From Candidatus Manganitrophus morganii (GTDB lineage: Bacteria; Nitrospirota; Nitrospiria; SBBL01; Manganitrophaceae): 64,000 nt of DNA. The notes below the pieces were generated by a model, which ran no database searches, was not told the origin of the DNA, and saw nothing but the letters and a program-made list of their open reading frames with translations. The stretch spans positions 3,658,001 to 3,722,000 of the forward strand of contig JAJHOH010000001.1 of assembly GCA_021651055.1 (NCBI GenBank), written 5' to 3'. Below, piece after piece: positions 17,586-26,600 of the stretch (positions are counted from its first letter, which is position 1; every line of letters begins with the position of its first letter). The translations under genes were made by a program, and so were the position numbers.

Positions 17586-18278
17586 ATGATCAGAATTAAA
17601 TCTGAGGGTAAGAAAGGAGTCCTGGCCGTCTGTATGGCGGCGACGTTGCTTTTCGGTCTCGTTCAAACACAGCGGAAATTGGTGACTTATCAGCCGGTTC
17701 ATGGAGAATCATTGCTCTATCTTCCTTCCGGAAAATATTTGAAGCCGCTTGCGTTGGGATATGATCAGGTGGTGGCCGACCTTCTTTGGATGAAGACAAT
17801 TTCTTATTTCGGCGGCCATTTTATGTCGGACAAACAATATCCCTGGCTCGCTCATATGTTGAACCTCATTATCGATTTGGATCCTCGATTTGATTTTCCC
17901 TACTATTTCGGGGGGATTGTTCTGTCGCTGGAAGCCTCCCAGATTGAAGAGGCGAACAAAATTCTAGAGAGGGGGATCGAAGCGTATCCCGATCGCTGGC
18001 AGTATCCCTTCTACATCGGCTTCAATTATTACTATCACAAGAAGGATGCTCAGCGTGCGCTCCCTTACCTTGAAAAAGCCGCGTCTCTCCCCAGGGTGCC
18101 CGCTTTTGTTAAGAGCCTGGTTGCGCGTCTTTACGAAAAATCGGGGAAAGAAGAAGAGGCGCTCCATTTTTATGAAGAGATCTACCGGAACACGACTGAT
18201 GAGATGATTCGGCAGAAGATCAAAGAGAAGATCGATCGAATCAAATCGGGTGCTGAAGATGAAAACACTCGCCATTGA
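17586..18278 (+). CDS. Membrane-anchored TPR protein of an ABC exporter operon
   Basis: From ATG 17586 (TAGGATT about 10 bases upstream) the protein is 230 aa; ATG 17535 in frame would add 17 residues. A hydrophobic segment near residues 11-27 (VLAVCMAATLLFGLVQ) looks like an uncleaved signal anchor, placing the rest outside the cytoplasm. Residues from about 95 on form TPR-like helices (EANKILERGIEAYPDRWQYP, ALPYLEKAASLPRVP). The function is unknown. Its end overlaps the ABC ATPase gene by 20 bp, and the order TPR, ATPase, permease, membrane protein suggests a periplasm-facing partner of the exporter. Confidence 0.78.
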   Translation: MIRIKSEGKKGVLAVCMAATLLFGLVQTQRKLVTYQPVHGESLLYLPSGKYLKPLALGYDQVVADLLWMKTISYFGGHFMSDKQYPWLAHMLNLIIDLDPRFDFPYYFGGIVLSLEASQIEEANKILERGIEAYPDRWQYPFYIGFNYYYHKKDAQRALPYLEKAASLPRVPAFVKSLVARLYEKSGKEEEALHFYEEIYRNTTDEMIRQKIKEKIDRIKSGAEDENTRH

Positions 18279-19194
18279 AATCAAGCATCTTACGAAAAAA
18301 TATCGATCCGGTTTTTGGCTGAAGGAAACGGAGTCGCTCTCCGATCTCAACCTGGAGGTCGAGGCCGGGAGCATCTTCGGATTTTTGGGACACAACGGGG
18401 CGGGGAAGACCACCACGATCAAATTGCTGATCGGCGTCATTCACCCGACTTCGGGAGAGGCCTTCATCTTCGGACGTCCCATTTCGGACATCACGGTCAA
18501 GCGGGAAATCGGATTCCTTCCGGAAAGCCCTTACTTTTATGATTACCTGACCGGATCGGAGTTCCTCCACTTTTGCGGTCAGTTGTTCGGGATGACGGCG
18601 AAAGAGCGCGCCAAGCGGGTCGATGCTTTGGTAGAACTGGTCGGCCTGAAGGGTTCGGAAGGGGAGCAGATGAGGAAGTATTCCAAGGGAATGCTGCAGC
18701 GGATCGGCCTCGCCCAGGCCCTGATCAATGATCCCAAATTGGTCATTTTGGACGAGCCGATGTCGGGACTCGATCCGGTCGGCCGGAAGGATGTCCGCGA
18801 CATCATTCTTGGTCTGAAAGAGGAGGGGAAGACCGTCTTCTTCAGCACCCATGTCCTGACCGATGCGGAGATGATTTGCGATCAGGTCGGGATCATCATT
18901 AAAGGCCGCCTTCGCAGCAAGGGGAAATTGGAGGCATTGTTGAATCCGAAGGTGCGGTCGATCGAGGTCTCCCTGACCGGCATTGCACAGGACGGTCTGG
19001 AGTCGCTAAAGTCTTTCTCGAACACCGTTCTCCAACGGGGAGGGGACTTTTTGGTGGTTCTGCAAGAGGAAGCGCAACTTCCTTCCATCATAGATTGGAC
19101 CACCAAACGGGGGGGGAAGATCGTTTCGGTCGTCCCACGAAGGGAGAGCTTGGAAGACATCTTTATGGAGGAGATGAAGGGGGTGGGTCGCTGA
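18259..19194 (+). CDS. ABC transporter ATP-binding protein (ABC-2 type)
   Basis: The 311-aa form starts at ATG 18259 (MKTLAIEIKHL); GTG 18250 is a close alternative. It has Walker A GHNGAGKTT near residue 45, the signature region YSKGMLQRIGLAQAL, Walker B LVILDEPMSGLDP and the switch FFSTHV. The roughly 90-residue C-terminal extension (LTGIAQDGLESLKSF onwards) is common in DrrA/CcmA-like ATPases of ABC-2 exporters. It powers the permease encoded next, whose ATG shares one base with this stop. The substrate is unknown; neighbours suggest an envelope role. Confidence 0.92.
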   Translation: MKTLAIEIKHLTKKYRSGFWLKETESLSDLNLEVEAGSIFGFLGHNGAGKTTTIKLLIGVIHPTSGEAFIFGRPISDITVKREIGFLPESPYFYDYLTGSEFLHFCGQLFGMTAKERAKRVDALVELVGLKGSEGEQMRKYSKGMLQRIGLAQALINDPKLVILDEPMSGLDPVGRKDVRDIILGLKEEGKTVFFSTHVLTDAEMICDQVGIIIKGRLRSKGKLEALLNPKVRSIEVSLTGIAQDGLESLKSFSNTVLQRGGDFLVVLQEEAQLPSIIDWTTKRGGKIVSVVPRRESLEDIFMEEMKGVGR

Positions 19195-19973
19195 TGGTTG
19201 CTTGGGCGATTGCAAAGAATACATTTAAAGAGGCGGTTCGAAGCAAGATTCTCTATAGCCTCATTTTCTTTGCCCTGGTGATGATGGGGGTCTCGTTGGT
19301 GCTCGATCAGGTGACGGTCGGCCAGCGGAGCAAAATCATTATGGATTTCGGACTTGCCAGCATTAATCTCTTCGGGATTCTCATTGCGATTGTGGTTGGG
19401 ATCGGCCTGGTCTATAAGGAGATCGAAAAGCGGACGATTTATCCGCTTCTTGCCAAACCGGTGCGACGGAGCGAGTTTTTGATCGGGAAATATTTCGGCA
19501 TCGTCCTGACGCTCGGCGTCGAGGTGGTATTGATGTCGTTCTTCCTCTTCTTGTTGATGGCGATTTATGGGCTGAGCACCGATTCGCGGATGTTCGATCT
19601 TGGATTACTGGCGGCGATCTTTCTCATCTTCCTAGAAATGGCAGTCATTGCGGCGGTCGCGATTCTCTTCTCCTCTTTCTCGACCCCCTTTTTGAGCGGG
19701 ATGTTTACCTTGGCGGTTTATGTCATCGGCCATTTGACCGAAGACTTGAAAAGGCTCGGCGCCCTTTCGGGGAGCCCTGCTTTGGAAAAAATGACCGCTT
19801 TCCTTTATTATCTTCTCCCCAATTTGGAGAATTTTAATATTAAAGGAGAGGTCGTCTATCAGCTTCCGGTCGAAACAGGACGGATCCTCTTGGGCCTGCT
19901 GTACGGCCTGCTCTATATCGGCCTGTTGATCTTTTTCTCCTCCATGCTTTTTCAGAGAAGGGATTTCAGATAA
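19194..19973 (+). CDS. ABC-2 type permease
   Basis: ATG 19194 overlaps the ATPase stop as TGATG, and MVAWAIAKNTFKEAVRSKILYS is the usual ABC-2 permease N-terminus; a longer in-frame start inside the ATPase gene is rejected. The 259-aa protein has about six hydrophobic segments, for example LYSLIFFALVMMGVSLVL, LFGILIAIVVGIGLVY and LAAIFLIFLEMAVIAAVAIL, with the conserved short KRTIYPLLAKPVRRSEFLIGK loop of the NosY/ABC-2 group. With the ATPase it should form a homodimeric exporter. The substrate cannot be predicted. Confidence 0.9.
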   Translation: MVAWAIAKNTFKEAVRSKILYSLIFFALVMMGVSLVLDQVTVGQRSKIIMDFGLASINLFGILIAIVVGIGLVYKEIEKRTIYPLLAKPVRRSEFLIGKYFGIVLTLGVEVVLMSFFLFLLMAIYGLSTDSRMFDLGLLAAIFLIFLEMAVIAAVAILFSSFSTPFLSGMFTLAVYVIGHLTEDLKRLGALSGSPALEKMTAFLYYLLPNLENFNIKGEVVYQLPVETGRILLGLLYGLLYIGLLIFFSSMLFQRRDFR

Positions 19974-19975
19974 CG

Positions 19976-20629
19976 ATGAATGATCGACTCATCAGACGCG
20001 TCGGATGGATCGGCCTCTTCATCCTCATTTTTTTCTCGATGATCTATCTGAAGGTGTTCCTCTCTTCCAGGGCTGAATTCAGAACGGCCGAGGCGGCCTT
20101 GGCGAAGGGGAACGATCGCGAGGCGATTATCCATTACGAGCGGGCCATCCTCTGGTATCTACCGATCGGAGGATACGTGGAGCCTTCGGCCGAGGCGCTC
20201 TGGAAATTGGCGACGGCGCTGGAGGAAAAAGACAAGAAGCTCGCCCTGGAAGCGTTTCGTTCGTTGCGGAGCGGTTTTTATGCGGCGCGCAGTTTTTACA
20301 CCCCCGGAAAAGAATGGATCGCCCGTTCGGATCAAAAGATCGCCTCTTTGATGGCGCAAGAGCTTCCCTATTCCGAGGCCGATAAAAAGAAAACGGTCGA
20401 GCAGCGAACGGAGGAGGCATTGGCAATCTTGAAGCGACCTCTGAAACCACACACAGGGTGGTCGATTGTCCTCGAAATCGGATTTTGGGGGTGGGTGGCC
20501 GGGGTGCTTCTTTTTATTATGACCGGGTTTAATGCGGAAAACCGGGTGATCCCCAAGCGGGGCCTTCTCCTGGGGGGATGGATTGTCTTATTTTATGCGC
20601 TCTGGATTGTTGGAATGATGAATGCGTAA
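19976..20629 (+). CDS. Unknown membrane protein with TPR-like periplasmic domain
   Basis: I do not recognise a family for this 217-aa protein. It has one N-terminal hydrophobic segment (about 10-30), a soluble middle with a TPR-like FRTAEAALAKGNDREAIIHYERAI cut short here in description, and two C-terminal segments (about 160-180 and 195-213), so the middle would face the periplasm if the N-terminus is inside. It starts two bases after the permease stop, placing it in the exporter operon. The tetratricopeptide-like helices echo the first gene of the operon. It probably helps assemble or regulate the exporter. Confidence 0.72.
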   Translation: MNDRLIRRVGWIGLFILIFFSMIYLKVFLSSRAEFRTAEAALAKGNDREAIIHYERAILWYLPIGGYVEPSAEALWKLATALEEKDKKLALEAFRSLRSGFYAARSFYTPGKEWIARSDQKIASLMAQELPYSEADKKKTVEQRTEEALAILKRPLKPHTGWSIVLEIGFWGWVAGVLLFIMTGFNAENRVIPKRGLLLGGWIVLFYALWIVGMMNA

Positions 20630-20650
20630 TCTTTGCCGAGGTGAAAGGGG

Positions 20651-20830
20651 ATGAGCATCGTTTACATATTGATGATCCTCCTGGGAGTGATCGGAATCGG
20701 ATTCAGCTTTTGGGGCCAGGGGAGTCTCAGGCCGCCATACGACACGATCAGCGCAATCGGTCTTCCGCTGAGCCTCATCGTCGGACTCCTGGGGGTGTTG
20801 CTTTTGTGCGTTCCTCACTTTTTCGGCTAA
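20651..20830 (+). CDS. 59-aa two-helix membrane protein
   Basis: ATG 20651 follows GTGAAAGGGG, a good ribosome-binding site, and the frame runs to TAA at 20828-20830. The product has two hydrophobic helices, MSIVYILMILLGVIGIGFSF and LPLSLIVGLLGVLLLC, joined by a polar turn with WGQGSLRPPYDT. It has no family match that I know. It lies between the exporter-operon membrane protein and the WbpB-WbpD fusion, on the same strand with small gaps. The site, the composition and the position all favour a real gene; a shadow frame would rarely show all three. Confidence 0.65.
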   Translation: MSIVYILMILLGVIGIGFSFWGQGSLRPPYDTISAIGLPLSLIVGLLGVLLLCVPHFFG

Positions 20831-20853
20831 CCGTTTAGGATGGGAGAGATTCG

Positions 20854-22473
20854 ATGGAACAAAAAAGGGCCGGTAAAAAGAACATTGCGCTGATCGGCAG
20901 CGGTTACTGGGGTAAAAACCTTCTGAGGAACTTCCATCAACTCGGCGTCTTAAAAACGGTCTGCGACAGCGATCCCGCCCGTCTCTCCGGTTTCAAAGAA
21001 ACGCATCCTGACCTTACGTATACGACCCAGCTCTCGGAAGTCCTCAAAGATCCTCAAATCGACGCGGTGGCCATCGCGGCGCCCGCCGCGCTTCATTATG
21101 AGCTTGCCAAGAAAGCGCTGGAGGGTGGGAAGGATGTGTTCATTGAAAAACCGCTTGCCCTCGACGTAACCGACGGAGCCCGACTGGTGAGTCTGGCGGA
21201 GAAGAAGAACCGCATCTTGATGGTCGGCCATCTTCTTCAATACCATCCTGCGATTTTGAAGTTGAAGGCGTTGATCAATGACGGGGAGCTCGGAAAAATC
21301 GATTATATCTATTCGACCCGGCTGAACCTCGGAAAGATCCGAAGCGAAGAGAACATCCTCTGGAGCTTTGCACCGCACGACATCTCGGTGATCTTGTTGT
21401 TGCTCGGCGAGCTTCCGAAGGAGGTCTCCACGCATGGAGGGAATTATCTTCACCCGACCATCGCCGATGTCACCTTTACGAATTTTACCTTCGGCAGCGG
21501 GGTGAGGGCGCATATCTTCGTCAGCTGGCTCCATCCTTACAAAGAGCAGAAGATGGTGATTGTCGGTGAGAAGAAGATGGCCGTTTTCGATGATGTGTCG
21601 CCCGACCGGAAACTCCTCCTCTTTCCTCACAAGATCGAATGGATCAATCGAGAGCCGGTTCCATCGAGGGGAGATGGGGAGATCGTCCCCTTGGTGATGA
21701 AGGAGCCGCTCTTGGAGGAGTGCCTTCATTTTCTTGATTGCATTTCAACCCGGAAGAAACCGAAGACCGACGGGGCGGAAGGGCTTCGTGTCCTTCAAGT
21801 GCTTCAGGCCTGCCAATCCTCTTTGCACGAGCAGGGGAGACCGGCCTTAATCGAAAGTGCACCGAAGGTGAAAGTTGAGAAGAAGGGATTTTATATCGAT
21901 CCGACCGGTATTCTAGACGAAGGGGCCAAAGTAGGGGAGGGGACGAAGGTATGGCATTTCTCTCACATTATGACCGGAAGTGAGATCGGCCGAAACTGCA
22001 ACATCGGTCAGAACGTGGTCATCTCCCCCCAGGTCAAGGTCGGCAATGGGGTGAAGATTCAGAATAATGTCTCTGTCTACACCGGCGTCATCCTGGAGGA
22101 CGATGTTTTCTGCGGTCCGAGCATGGTCTTCACGAATGTGATCAACCCCCGGAGCGCCGTTTCGCGAAAAAACGAATATAAGTCGACCTTGGTCAAGCAG
22201 GGGGCGACCATTGGCGCCAACGCGACAATTGTCTGTGGGGTGACCATCGGACAGTATGCGTTTATCGGGGCGGGGGCCGTCGTTACAAAGGATGTTCCCG
22301 ACTTTGCTTTGGTTTACGGAAACCCGTCGGCGCAACACGGATGGATGTGCCGTTGCGGCGTAAAGCTGAGCTTCAAGGGATCAAAGGCGGTTTGCTCAGC
22401 ATGCGAGGCGACTTACAAGAAAGATAAATCAGGGTGTCACCTACTTTCCTCCCCAACCTCCGGAGGAGTGTAA
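20854..22473 (+). CDS. WbpB-WbpD fusion: nucleotide-sugar 3-dehydrogenase plus N-acetyltransferase
   Basis: This 539-aa protein joins two enzymes. Residues about 1-335 are a Gfo/Idh/MocA oxidoreductase, with IGSGYWGKN near residue 13 binding NAD and the EKP motif in FIEKPLALD near 100. Residues about 345-510 are a left-handed beta-helix ([42 protein letters not shown]) like WbpD. The C-terminus has a Cys-rich tail (CRCG near 501, CSAC near 515). In Pseudomonas WbpB oxidises C3 of UDP-GlcNAcA and WbpD acetylates the 3-amino group added by WbpE between them. The wbpA and wbpI partners are not in the window. GGGAGAG precedes the ATG. Confidence 0.85.
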   Translation: MEQKRAGKKNIALIGSGYWGKNLLRNFHQLGVLKTVCDSDPARLSGFKETHPDLTYTTQLSEVLKDPQIDAVAIAAPAALHYELAKKALEGGKDVFIEKPLALDVTDGARLVSLAEKKNRILMVGHLLQYHPAILKLKALINDGELGKIDYIYSTRLNLGKIRSEENILWSFAPHDISVILLLLGELPKEVSTHGGNYLHPTIADVTFTNFTFGSGVRAHIFVSWLHPYKEQKMVIVGEKKMAVFDDVSPDRKLLLFPHKIEWINREPVPSRGDGEIVPLVMKEPLLEECLHFLDCISTRKKPKTDGAEGLRVLQVLQACQSSLHEQGRPALIESAPKVKVEKKGFYIDPTGILDEGAKVGEGTKVWHFSHIMTGSEIGRNCNIGQNVVISPQVKVGNGVKIQNNVSVYTGVILEDDVFCGPSMVFTNVINPRSAVSRKNEYKSTLVKQGATIGANATIVCGVTIGQYAFIGAGAVVTKDVPDFALVYGNPSAQHGWMCRCGVKLSFKGSKAVCSACEATYKKDKSGCHLLSSPTSGGV

Positions 22474-22500
22474 GCGGAATCACCTGTAGTAAAAATTGAA

Positions 22501-22537
22501 GGGGCTGTCTTCACCAAATATTGAGAAGAACAGCCCC
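22501..22537. terminator. Bidirectional intrinsic terminator between convergent genes
   Basis: GGGGCTGT (22501-22508) pairs with ACAGCCCC (22530-22537), extended by CTTC/GAAG with one bulge. A T-rich stretch (TCGTTTAG) follows on the plus strand and an A-rich stretch (TAAAAATTGAA) precedes it, giving a T-run on the minus strand. It lies between the stop of the WbpB-WbpD gene and the stop of the minus-strand gene at 22562. Confidence 0.72.
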
Positions 22538-22561
22538 TCGTTTAGATCTACGTATGGCCTC

Positions 22562-23314
22562 CTAGAAACCGATATTGATCCTTCCTGAATAAAGCGGAAT
22601 TTTCGAAAAATCAGCCTCGGCGACAAAATTAATAATTAAAAGGGAGATCTTGACCCCAATAAAGCCTTTTGTTAGACTGAGGCTTTCTTTTTCCAGGTCA
22701 AGACTGCTGACTTTCTCCTTGCTTCTAATCCAAACCTGACCGATACCGGCATAGGGTGTGACAAAAGCAAGGCCTTTGCTGATAGAGAGATCCGCTCCGA
22801 TGGTTTCCAAGTCTAGATCATCAACGCCGAGGAGTCTGGTGTAAGACCCCCGAATGGCAACGGCCGGCCAAACGGCATTCCCCGAAATGAACGCCCATTT
22901 GAGTTCGCCTCCTACCATTGAAACGTTCGATTGAGGAACTTTTGAATAAACTGCTCCAATATCGAATCCGAAGGGAAGTCCCTTTTGAATATGCAGTTTT
23001 GGAAGGATGATTTGGCTAGGGGGATCTTCTGTCACTTTGGTCCAGTATGAATGGTCTTCGCGGATATTTGCTGCAGTCACTTCGGCTCCGATGTCGAAGC
23101 CAAGGACTCCAAGGGACTCTGCGGGGCTAAGAGGAAGATAACTTAATGCAAGGCCCATCTCCTCGCTCAGGTCTTTGAATTCTTCTTGGCTGAGGAGCGT
23201 GGGGCCCAGTCCCAGGTCGATATCTAGATCCAGGGCAGAGACGGGAGGGGAATAAATCGAGAGAAAGAGACCGAAGATTATCCAGAAAAAAAAGGATCTA
23301 AATAGGGTTGCCAT
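22562..23314 (-). CDS. Putative outer-membrane beta-barrel protein
   Basis: The 250-aa product has an N-terminal signal peptide (FFFWIIFGLFLSIYSPPVSA, cleavage after VSA likely). The mature part alternates polar and hydrophobic residues in many short strands (FDIGAVYSKV, AVAIRGSYTR, FVTPYAGIGQVWIR) and ends IGF with a C-terminal aromatic, as outer-membrane barrels do. No named family was recognised; the length fits an 8-10-strand barrel. The ATG has AGGAGG six bases upstream. It is transcribed away from the tRNA operon and toward the glycan genes, ending at a shared terminator. Confidence 0.75.
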   Translation of the reverse strand: MATLFRSFFFWIIFGLFLSIYSPPVSALDLDIDLGLGPTLLSQEEFKDLSEEMGLALSYLPLSPAESLGVLGFDIGAEVTAANIREDHSYWTKVTEDPPSQIILPKLHIQKGLPFGFDIGAVYSKVPQSNVSMVGGELKWAFISGNAVWPAVAIRGSYTRLLGVDDLDLETIGADLSISKGLAFVTPYAGIGQVWIRSKEKVSSLDLEKESLSLTKGFIGVKISLLIINFVAEADFSKIPLYSGRINIGF

Positions 23315-23389
23315 TAATACCTCCTGCTGAGTTTCACGGGTTTCATGGTGTGAGAAGGTTATAAATTAAAAATATTCTTGTTTTCCCTA

Positions 23390-23418
23390 TTGACAAAATG
23401 ATAACTCAAAACTATAAT
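23390..23418 (+). promoter_or_regulatory. Consensus sigma-70 promoter for the tRNA-tuf operon
   Basis: TTGACA (23390-23395) and TATAAT (23413-23418) are both perfect matches with a 17-base spacer. The predicted start is about 23425, giving a leader of roughly 115 bases before the first tRNA. The minus strand carries TTGTCA over the same -35 region, so the divergent outer-membrane gene may share this site; its -10 is not clear. Confidence 0.88.
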
Positions 23419-23539
23419 TAATCGTTTATCTGGCTGGTTTAGCCTCTTCCTTCCCTTTTTTCAGGGCTTCAATCGATTTGAAATTAAATGAAATACGGGA
23501 GCTTATAGCACAGTTTCTTTTAGGTTGTAAAGAATATAA

Positions 23540-23615
23540 GCTGGCGTAGCTCAGTCGGTAGAGCAGCTGACTTGTAATCAGCAGGTCGGGGGTTCAATTC
23601 CCTTCGCCAGCTCCA
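23540..23615 (+). tRNA. tRNA-Thr (anticodon TGT)
   Basis: The acceptor arms GCTGGCG and CGCCAGC pair fully; the anticodon stem GCTGA/TCAGC encloses the loop CTTGTAA, reading TGT. A discriminator T and CCA are encoded. It is the first of four tRNAs ahead of tuf, the same order (Thr, Tyr, Gly, Thr) as thrU-tyrU-glyT-thrT-tufB of E. coli. Confidence 0.96.
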
Positions 23616-23668
23616 GAGCAGGTGCTGTTTCAATTATAGCAGAGGAATCAGGAGGATGGGCCTCAGCT

Positions 23669-23754
23669 GGGGAGGTTCCCGAGTGGACAAAGGGAACAGA
23701 CTGTAAATCTGTCGCCTTAGGGCTTCGGAGGTTCGAATCCTCCCCTCCCCACCA
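23669..23754 (+). tRNA. tRNA-Tyr (anticodon GTA)
   Basis: The acceptor GGGGAGG pairs with CCTCCCC, the anticodon loop is CTGTAAA and CCA is encoded. The 86-base length comes from a long variable arm, as expected for bacterial tyrosine tRNA (type II). Confidence 0.95.
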
Positions 23755-23803
23755 CGTAAGTGAAGAGGATCTCAGCCGTTGACCGATTTAAAAATAAGCT
23801 CAT

Positions 23804-23878
23804 GCGGGAATAGCTCAGCGGTAGAGCGCTAGCCTTCCAAGCTAGGGGTCGCGGGTTCAAATCCCGTTTCCCGCTCCA
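23804..23878 (+). tRNA. tRNA-Gly (anticodon TCC)
   Basis: The acceptor GCGGGAA pairs with TTCCCGC, the anticodon loop CTTCCAA reads TCC (GGA codons), the T loop is TTCAAAT and CCA is encoded. Confidence 0.96.
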
Positions 23879-23972
23879 ATTCAGTTTCATGAAGCTGAGA
23901 AGAATTAAGAGAGGAATTAAGATAGAGAGCCGCTTGTTACCTTGCCTGATAACTCAATAGCAAATCTATTGA

Positions 23973-24048
23973 GCCCTTGTAGCTCAGTTGGCAGAGCACA
24001 TCCTTGGTAAGGATGAGGTCACCGGTTCGATCCCGGTCGAGGGCTCCA
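23973..24048 (+). tRNA. tRNA-Thr (anticodon GGT)
   Basis: The acceptor GCCCTTG pairs with CGAGGGC, allowing one T-G pair. The anticodon loop TTGGTAA reads GGT (ACC/ACT codons), and CCA is encoded. It lies 94 bases before the tuf start. Confidence 0.95.
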
Positions 24049-24142
24049 GTGAAGACGAAAGTCGGGCAATGTCTTAGTGTAATGAACAGCGCGGTGGGAA
24101 TGACGTAGGGGTCACCGTAAGACGGAATTTTTGGAGGGATAG

Positions 24143-25333
<1,191 letters not shown>

Positions 25334-25362
25334 GAGCTTATTAGATAAGGTAGGATCCAATC

Positions 25363-25512
25363 ATGCGCGATATCGTTACGATGGCTTGCACCGATTGCAA
25401 GAGACGGAATTATTCAACCAATAAGAACAAGAGGAATACTCCCGATCGGATTGAGCTCAAGAAGTATTGCAATTCCTGTCGCAAGCATACGGCTCATAAG
25501 GAAGTGAAATAA
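25363..25512 (+). CDS. rpmG: Ribosomal protein L33, zinc-binding form
   Basis: This 49-aa gene starts at ATG 25363 ([17 protein letters not shown]) and ends at TAA 25510-25512. The Cys pairs ACTDC and CNSC are the four zinc ligands of the C+ form of L33. The protein lies near the E site of the large subunit. It sits between tuf and tRNA-Trp, the usual bacterial order. Confidence 0.96.
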   Translation: MRDIVTMACTDCKRRNYSTNKNKRNTPDRIELKKYCNSCRKHTAHKEVK

Positions 25513-25519
25513 AGATAAG

Positions 25520-25672
25520 GCGAGGATCAGCCTTTGCCTGTCCGAGCAGCGGGGCGTGGGGGACATCGTATGATGTACCCCAGCAGGCTAGATGGGGACC
25601 CCTGAAAATTAGATGGCTGGGCAGGTGGGCATCGGAGGACCTTTCTTTTTGAGTTGCCGCACGGGCCCACAC
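25520..25672 (+). repeat. Family A structured intergenic repeat, copy A1 (composite)
   Basis: This lies in the rpmG to tRNA-Trp gap. The left end GCGAGGATC and the right part GCATCGGAGGACC, then CCGCACGGGCCCACA, match the other A copies; GTGGGC (25625-25630) pairs with GCCCAC (25665-25670). Unlike the others it carries about 65 extra bases, including the palindrome ACATC-GTAT-GATGT (25563-25576) within a GGGG/CCCC-flanked stem. It reads as an element with a second hairpin inserted. Confidence 0.72.
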
Positions 25673-25681
25673 ATATAAAAT

Positions 25682-25759
25682 AGGCCAGTAGCTCCAATTG
25701 GTTAGAGCGGCGGTCTCCAAAACCGCATGTTGGGGGTTCGAATCCCTCCTGGCCTGCCA
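25682..25759 (+). tRNA. tRNA-Trp (anticodon CCA)
   Basis: The acceptor AGGCCAG pairs with CTGGCCT, the anticodon stem GCGGT/ACCGC encloses CTCCAAA, and the discriminator G and CCA are encoded. The tuf-rpmG-tRNA-Trp-secE order is a conserved bacterial arrangement. Confidence 0.96.
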
Positions 25760-25807
25760 GGTCGAAACGCCGAGAAGGCAACGGGCGCAAACTGAGGTAG
25801 AGAAAAA

Positions 25808-26002
25808 ATGATCAAGCGGTTTTTCCAAACCATCAGCGATTTCTTTAAAGACGTTAAGAGCGAACTTTCGAAGGTCACCTTTCCTAGCAAAAGTGAGACG
25901 ATCGGGTCAACAACCGTGGTGATTGTTTTTACTGTGATTGTCTCCGTTTTCCTAGCCGTTGTGGATCTCATCTTGGTCCGCCTACTGCGCTTGGTCGTTT
26001 GA
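25808..26002 (+). CDS. secE: Preprotein translocase subunit SecE
   Basis: This 64-aa form is the short, single-span type of SecE. The amphipathic helix SDFFKDVKSELSKVTFPSKSE, shown in part, precedes one transmembrane segment (TVVIVFTVIVSVFLAVVDLI). It clamps SecY in the inner membrane. It has a GAGG-containing site upstream and is followed by nusG after 28 bases, a near-universal pairing. Confidence 0.95.
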   Translation: MIKRFFQTISDFFKDVKSELSKVTFPSKSETIGSTTVVIVFTVIVSVFLAVVDLILVRLLRLVV

Positions 26003-26030
26003 GTCCCAGATAATGTTGAAGGAGAGTTTG

Positions 26031-26561
26031 ATGGAAAAAAACTGGTATGTCATTCATACCTATTCCGGTTATGAGGGGCGCGTCAAAGCCAGTCTCGAGG
26101 AGCGGATCAAAGCGCTCGGTCTGGAAGAAAAAGTCGGCAAGGTGCTGATCCCGACGGAAGAAGTGGTTGAGATCAAAGAAGGGAAAAAGCGGGTCTCGAC
26201 GAAGAAGTTCTTCCCCGGTTATGTTCTCGTTGAGATGAACATGGATGATGAACTTCAACAACTGGTGAAGAGCACCCCCAAGGTCACCGGATTTTTAGGA
26301 GGCGGCGAGGCCCCTTCCCCCCTTTCTCAACATGAAGTCGACGTACTTTTAAAACAGATTGATGAAGGGGTCGGTAAACCGCGGGAGAAGACGCAGTTCG
26401 AGAAGGGGGACAATGTCCGGATCACCGACGGACCGTTCTTGGGATTCAATGGAGTCATCGACGAGGTGAACCCCGACCAGAGCAAGGTGAAGGTATTGGT
26501 CAGTATTTTTGGAAGATCGACCCCGGTGGAGCTAAGCTTTCTACAGGTAGAAAAGGTCTAA
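26031..26561 (+). CDS. nusG: Transcription termination/antitermination factor NusG
   Basis: ATG 26031 has GGAGAG just upstream and gives MEKNWYVIHTYSGYE, the usual NusG start; the longer open frame from 25959 overlaps secE. The 176-aa protein has the NGN domain (PGYVLVEM) and a C-terminal KOW domain (GDNVRITDGPFLGFNG). It binds RNA polymerase, and couples transcription with ribosomal protein S10, encoded downstream in this same array. Confidence 0.97.
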   Translation: MEKNWYVIHTYSGYEGRVKASLEERIKALGLEEKVGKVLIPTEEVVEIKEGKKRVSTKKFFPGYVLVEMNMDDELQQLVKSTPKVTGFLGGGEAPSPLSQHEVDVLLKQIDEGVGKPREKTQFEKGDNVRITDGPFLGFNGVIDEVNPDQSKVKVLVSIFGRSTPVELSFLQVEKV

Positions 26562-26600
26562 CGGTATCTCAGAGATTTATATCCGCTTTAAGGAGATCAA

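Noticed and set aside
25520-25672. Protein-coding reading frames through the family A copies (for example joined to secE, rpsJ or rpsS)
   Set aside because: The frames continue upstream only because repeat sequence lacks stops by chance; conserved protein starts begin after the repeats.
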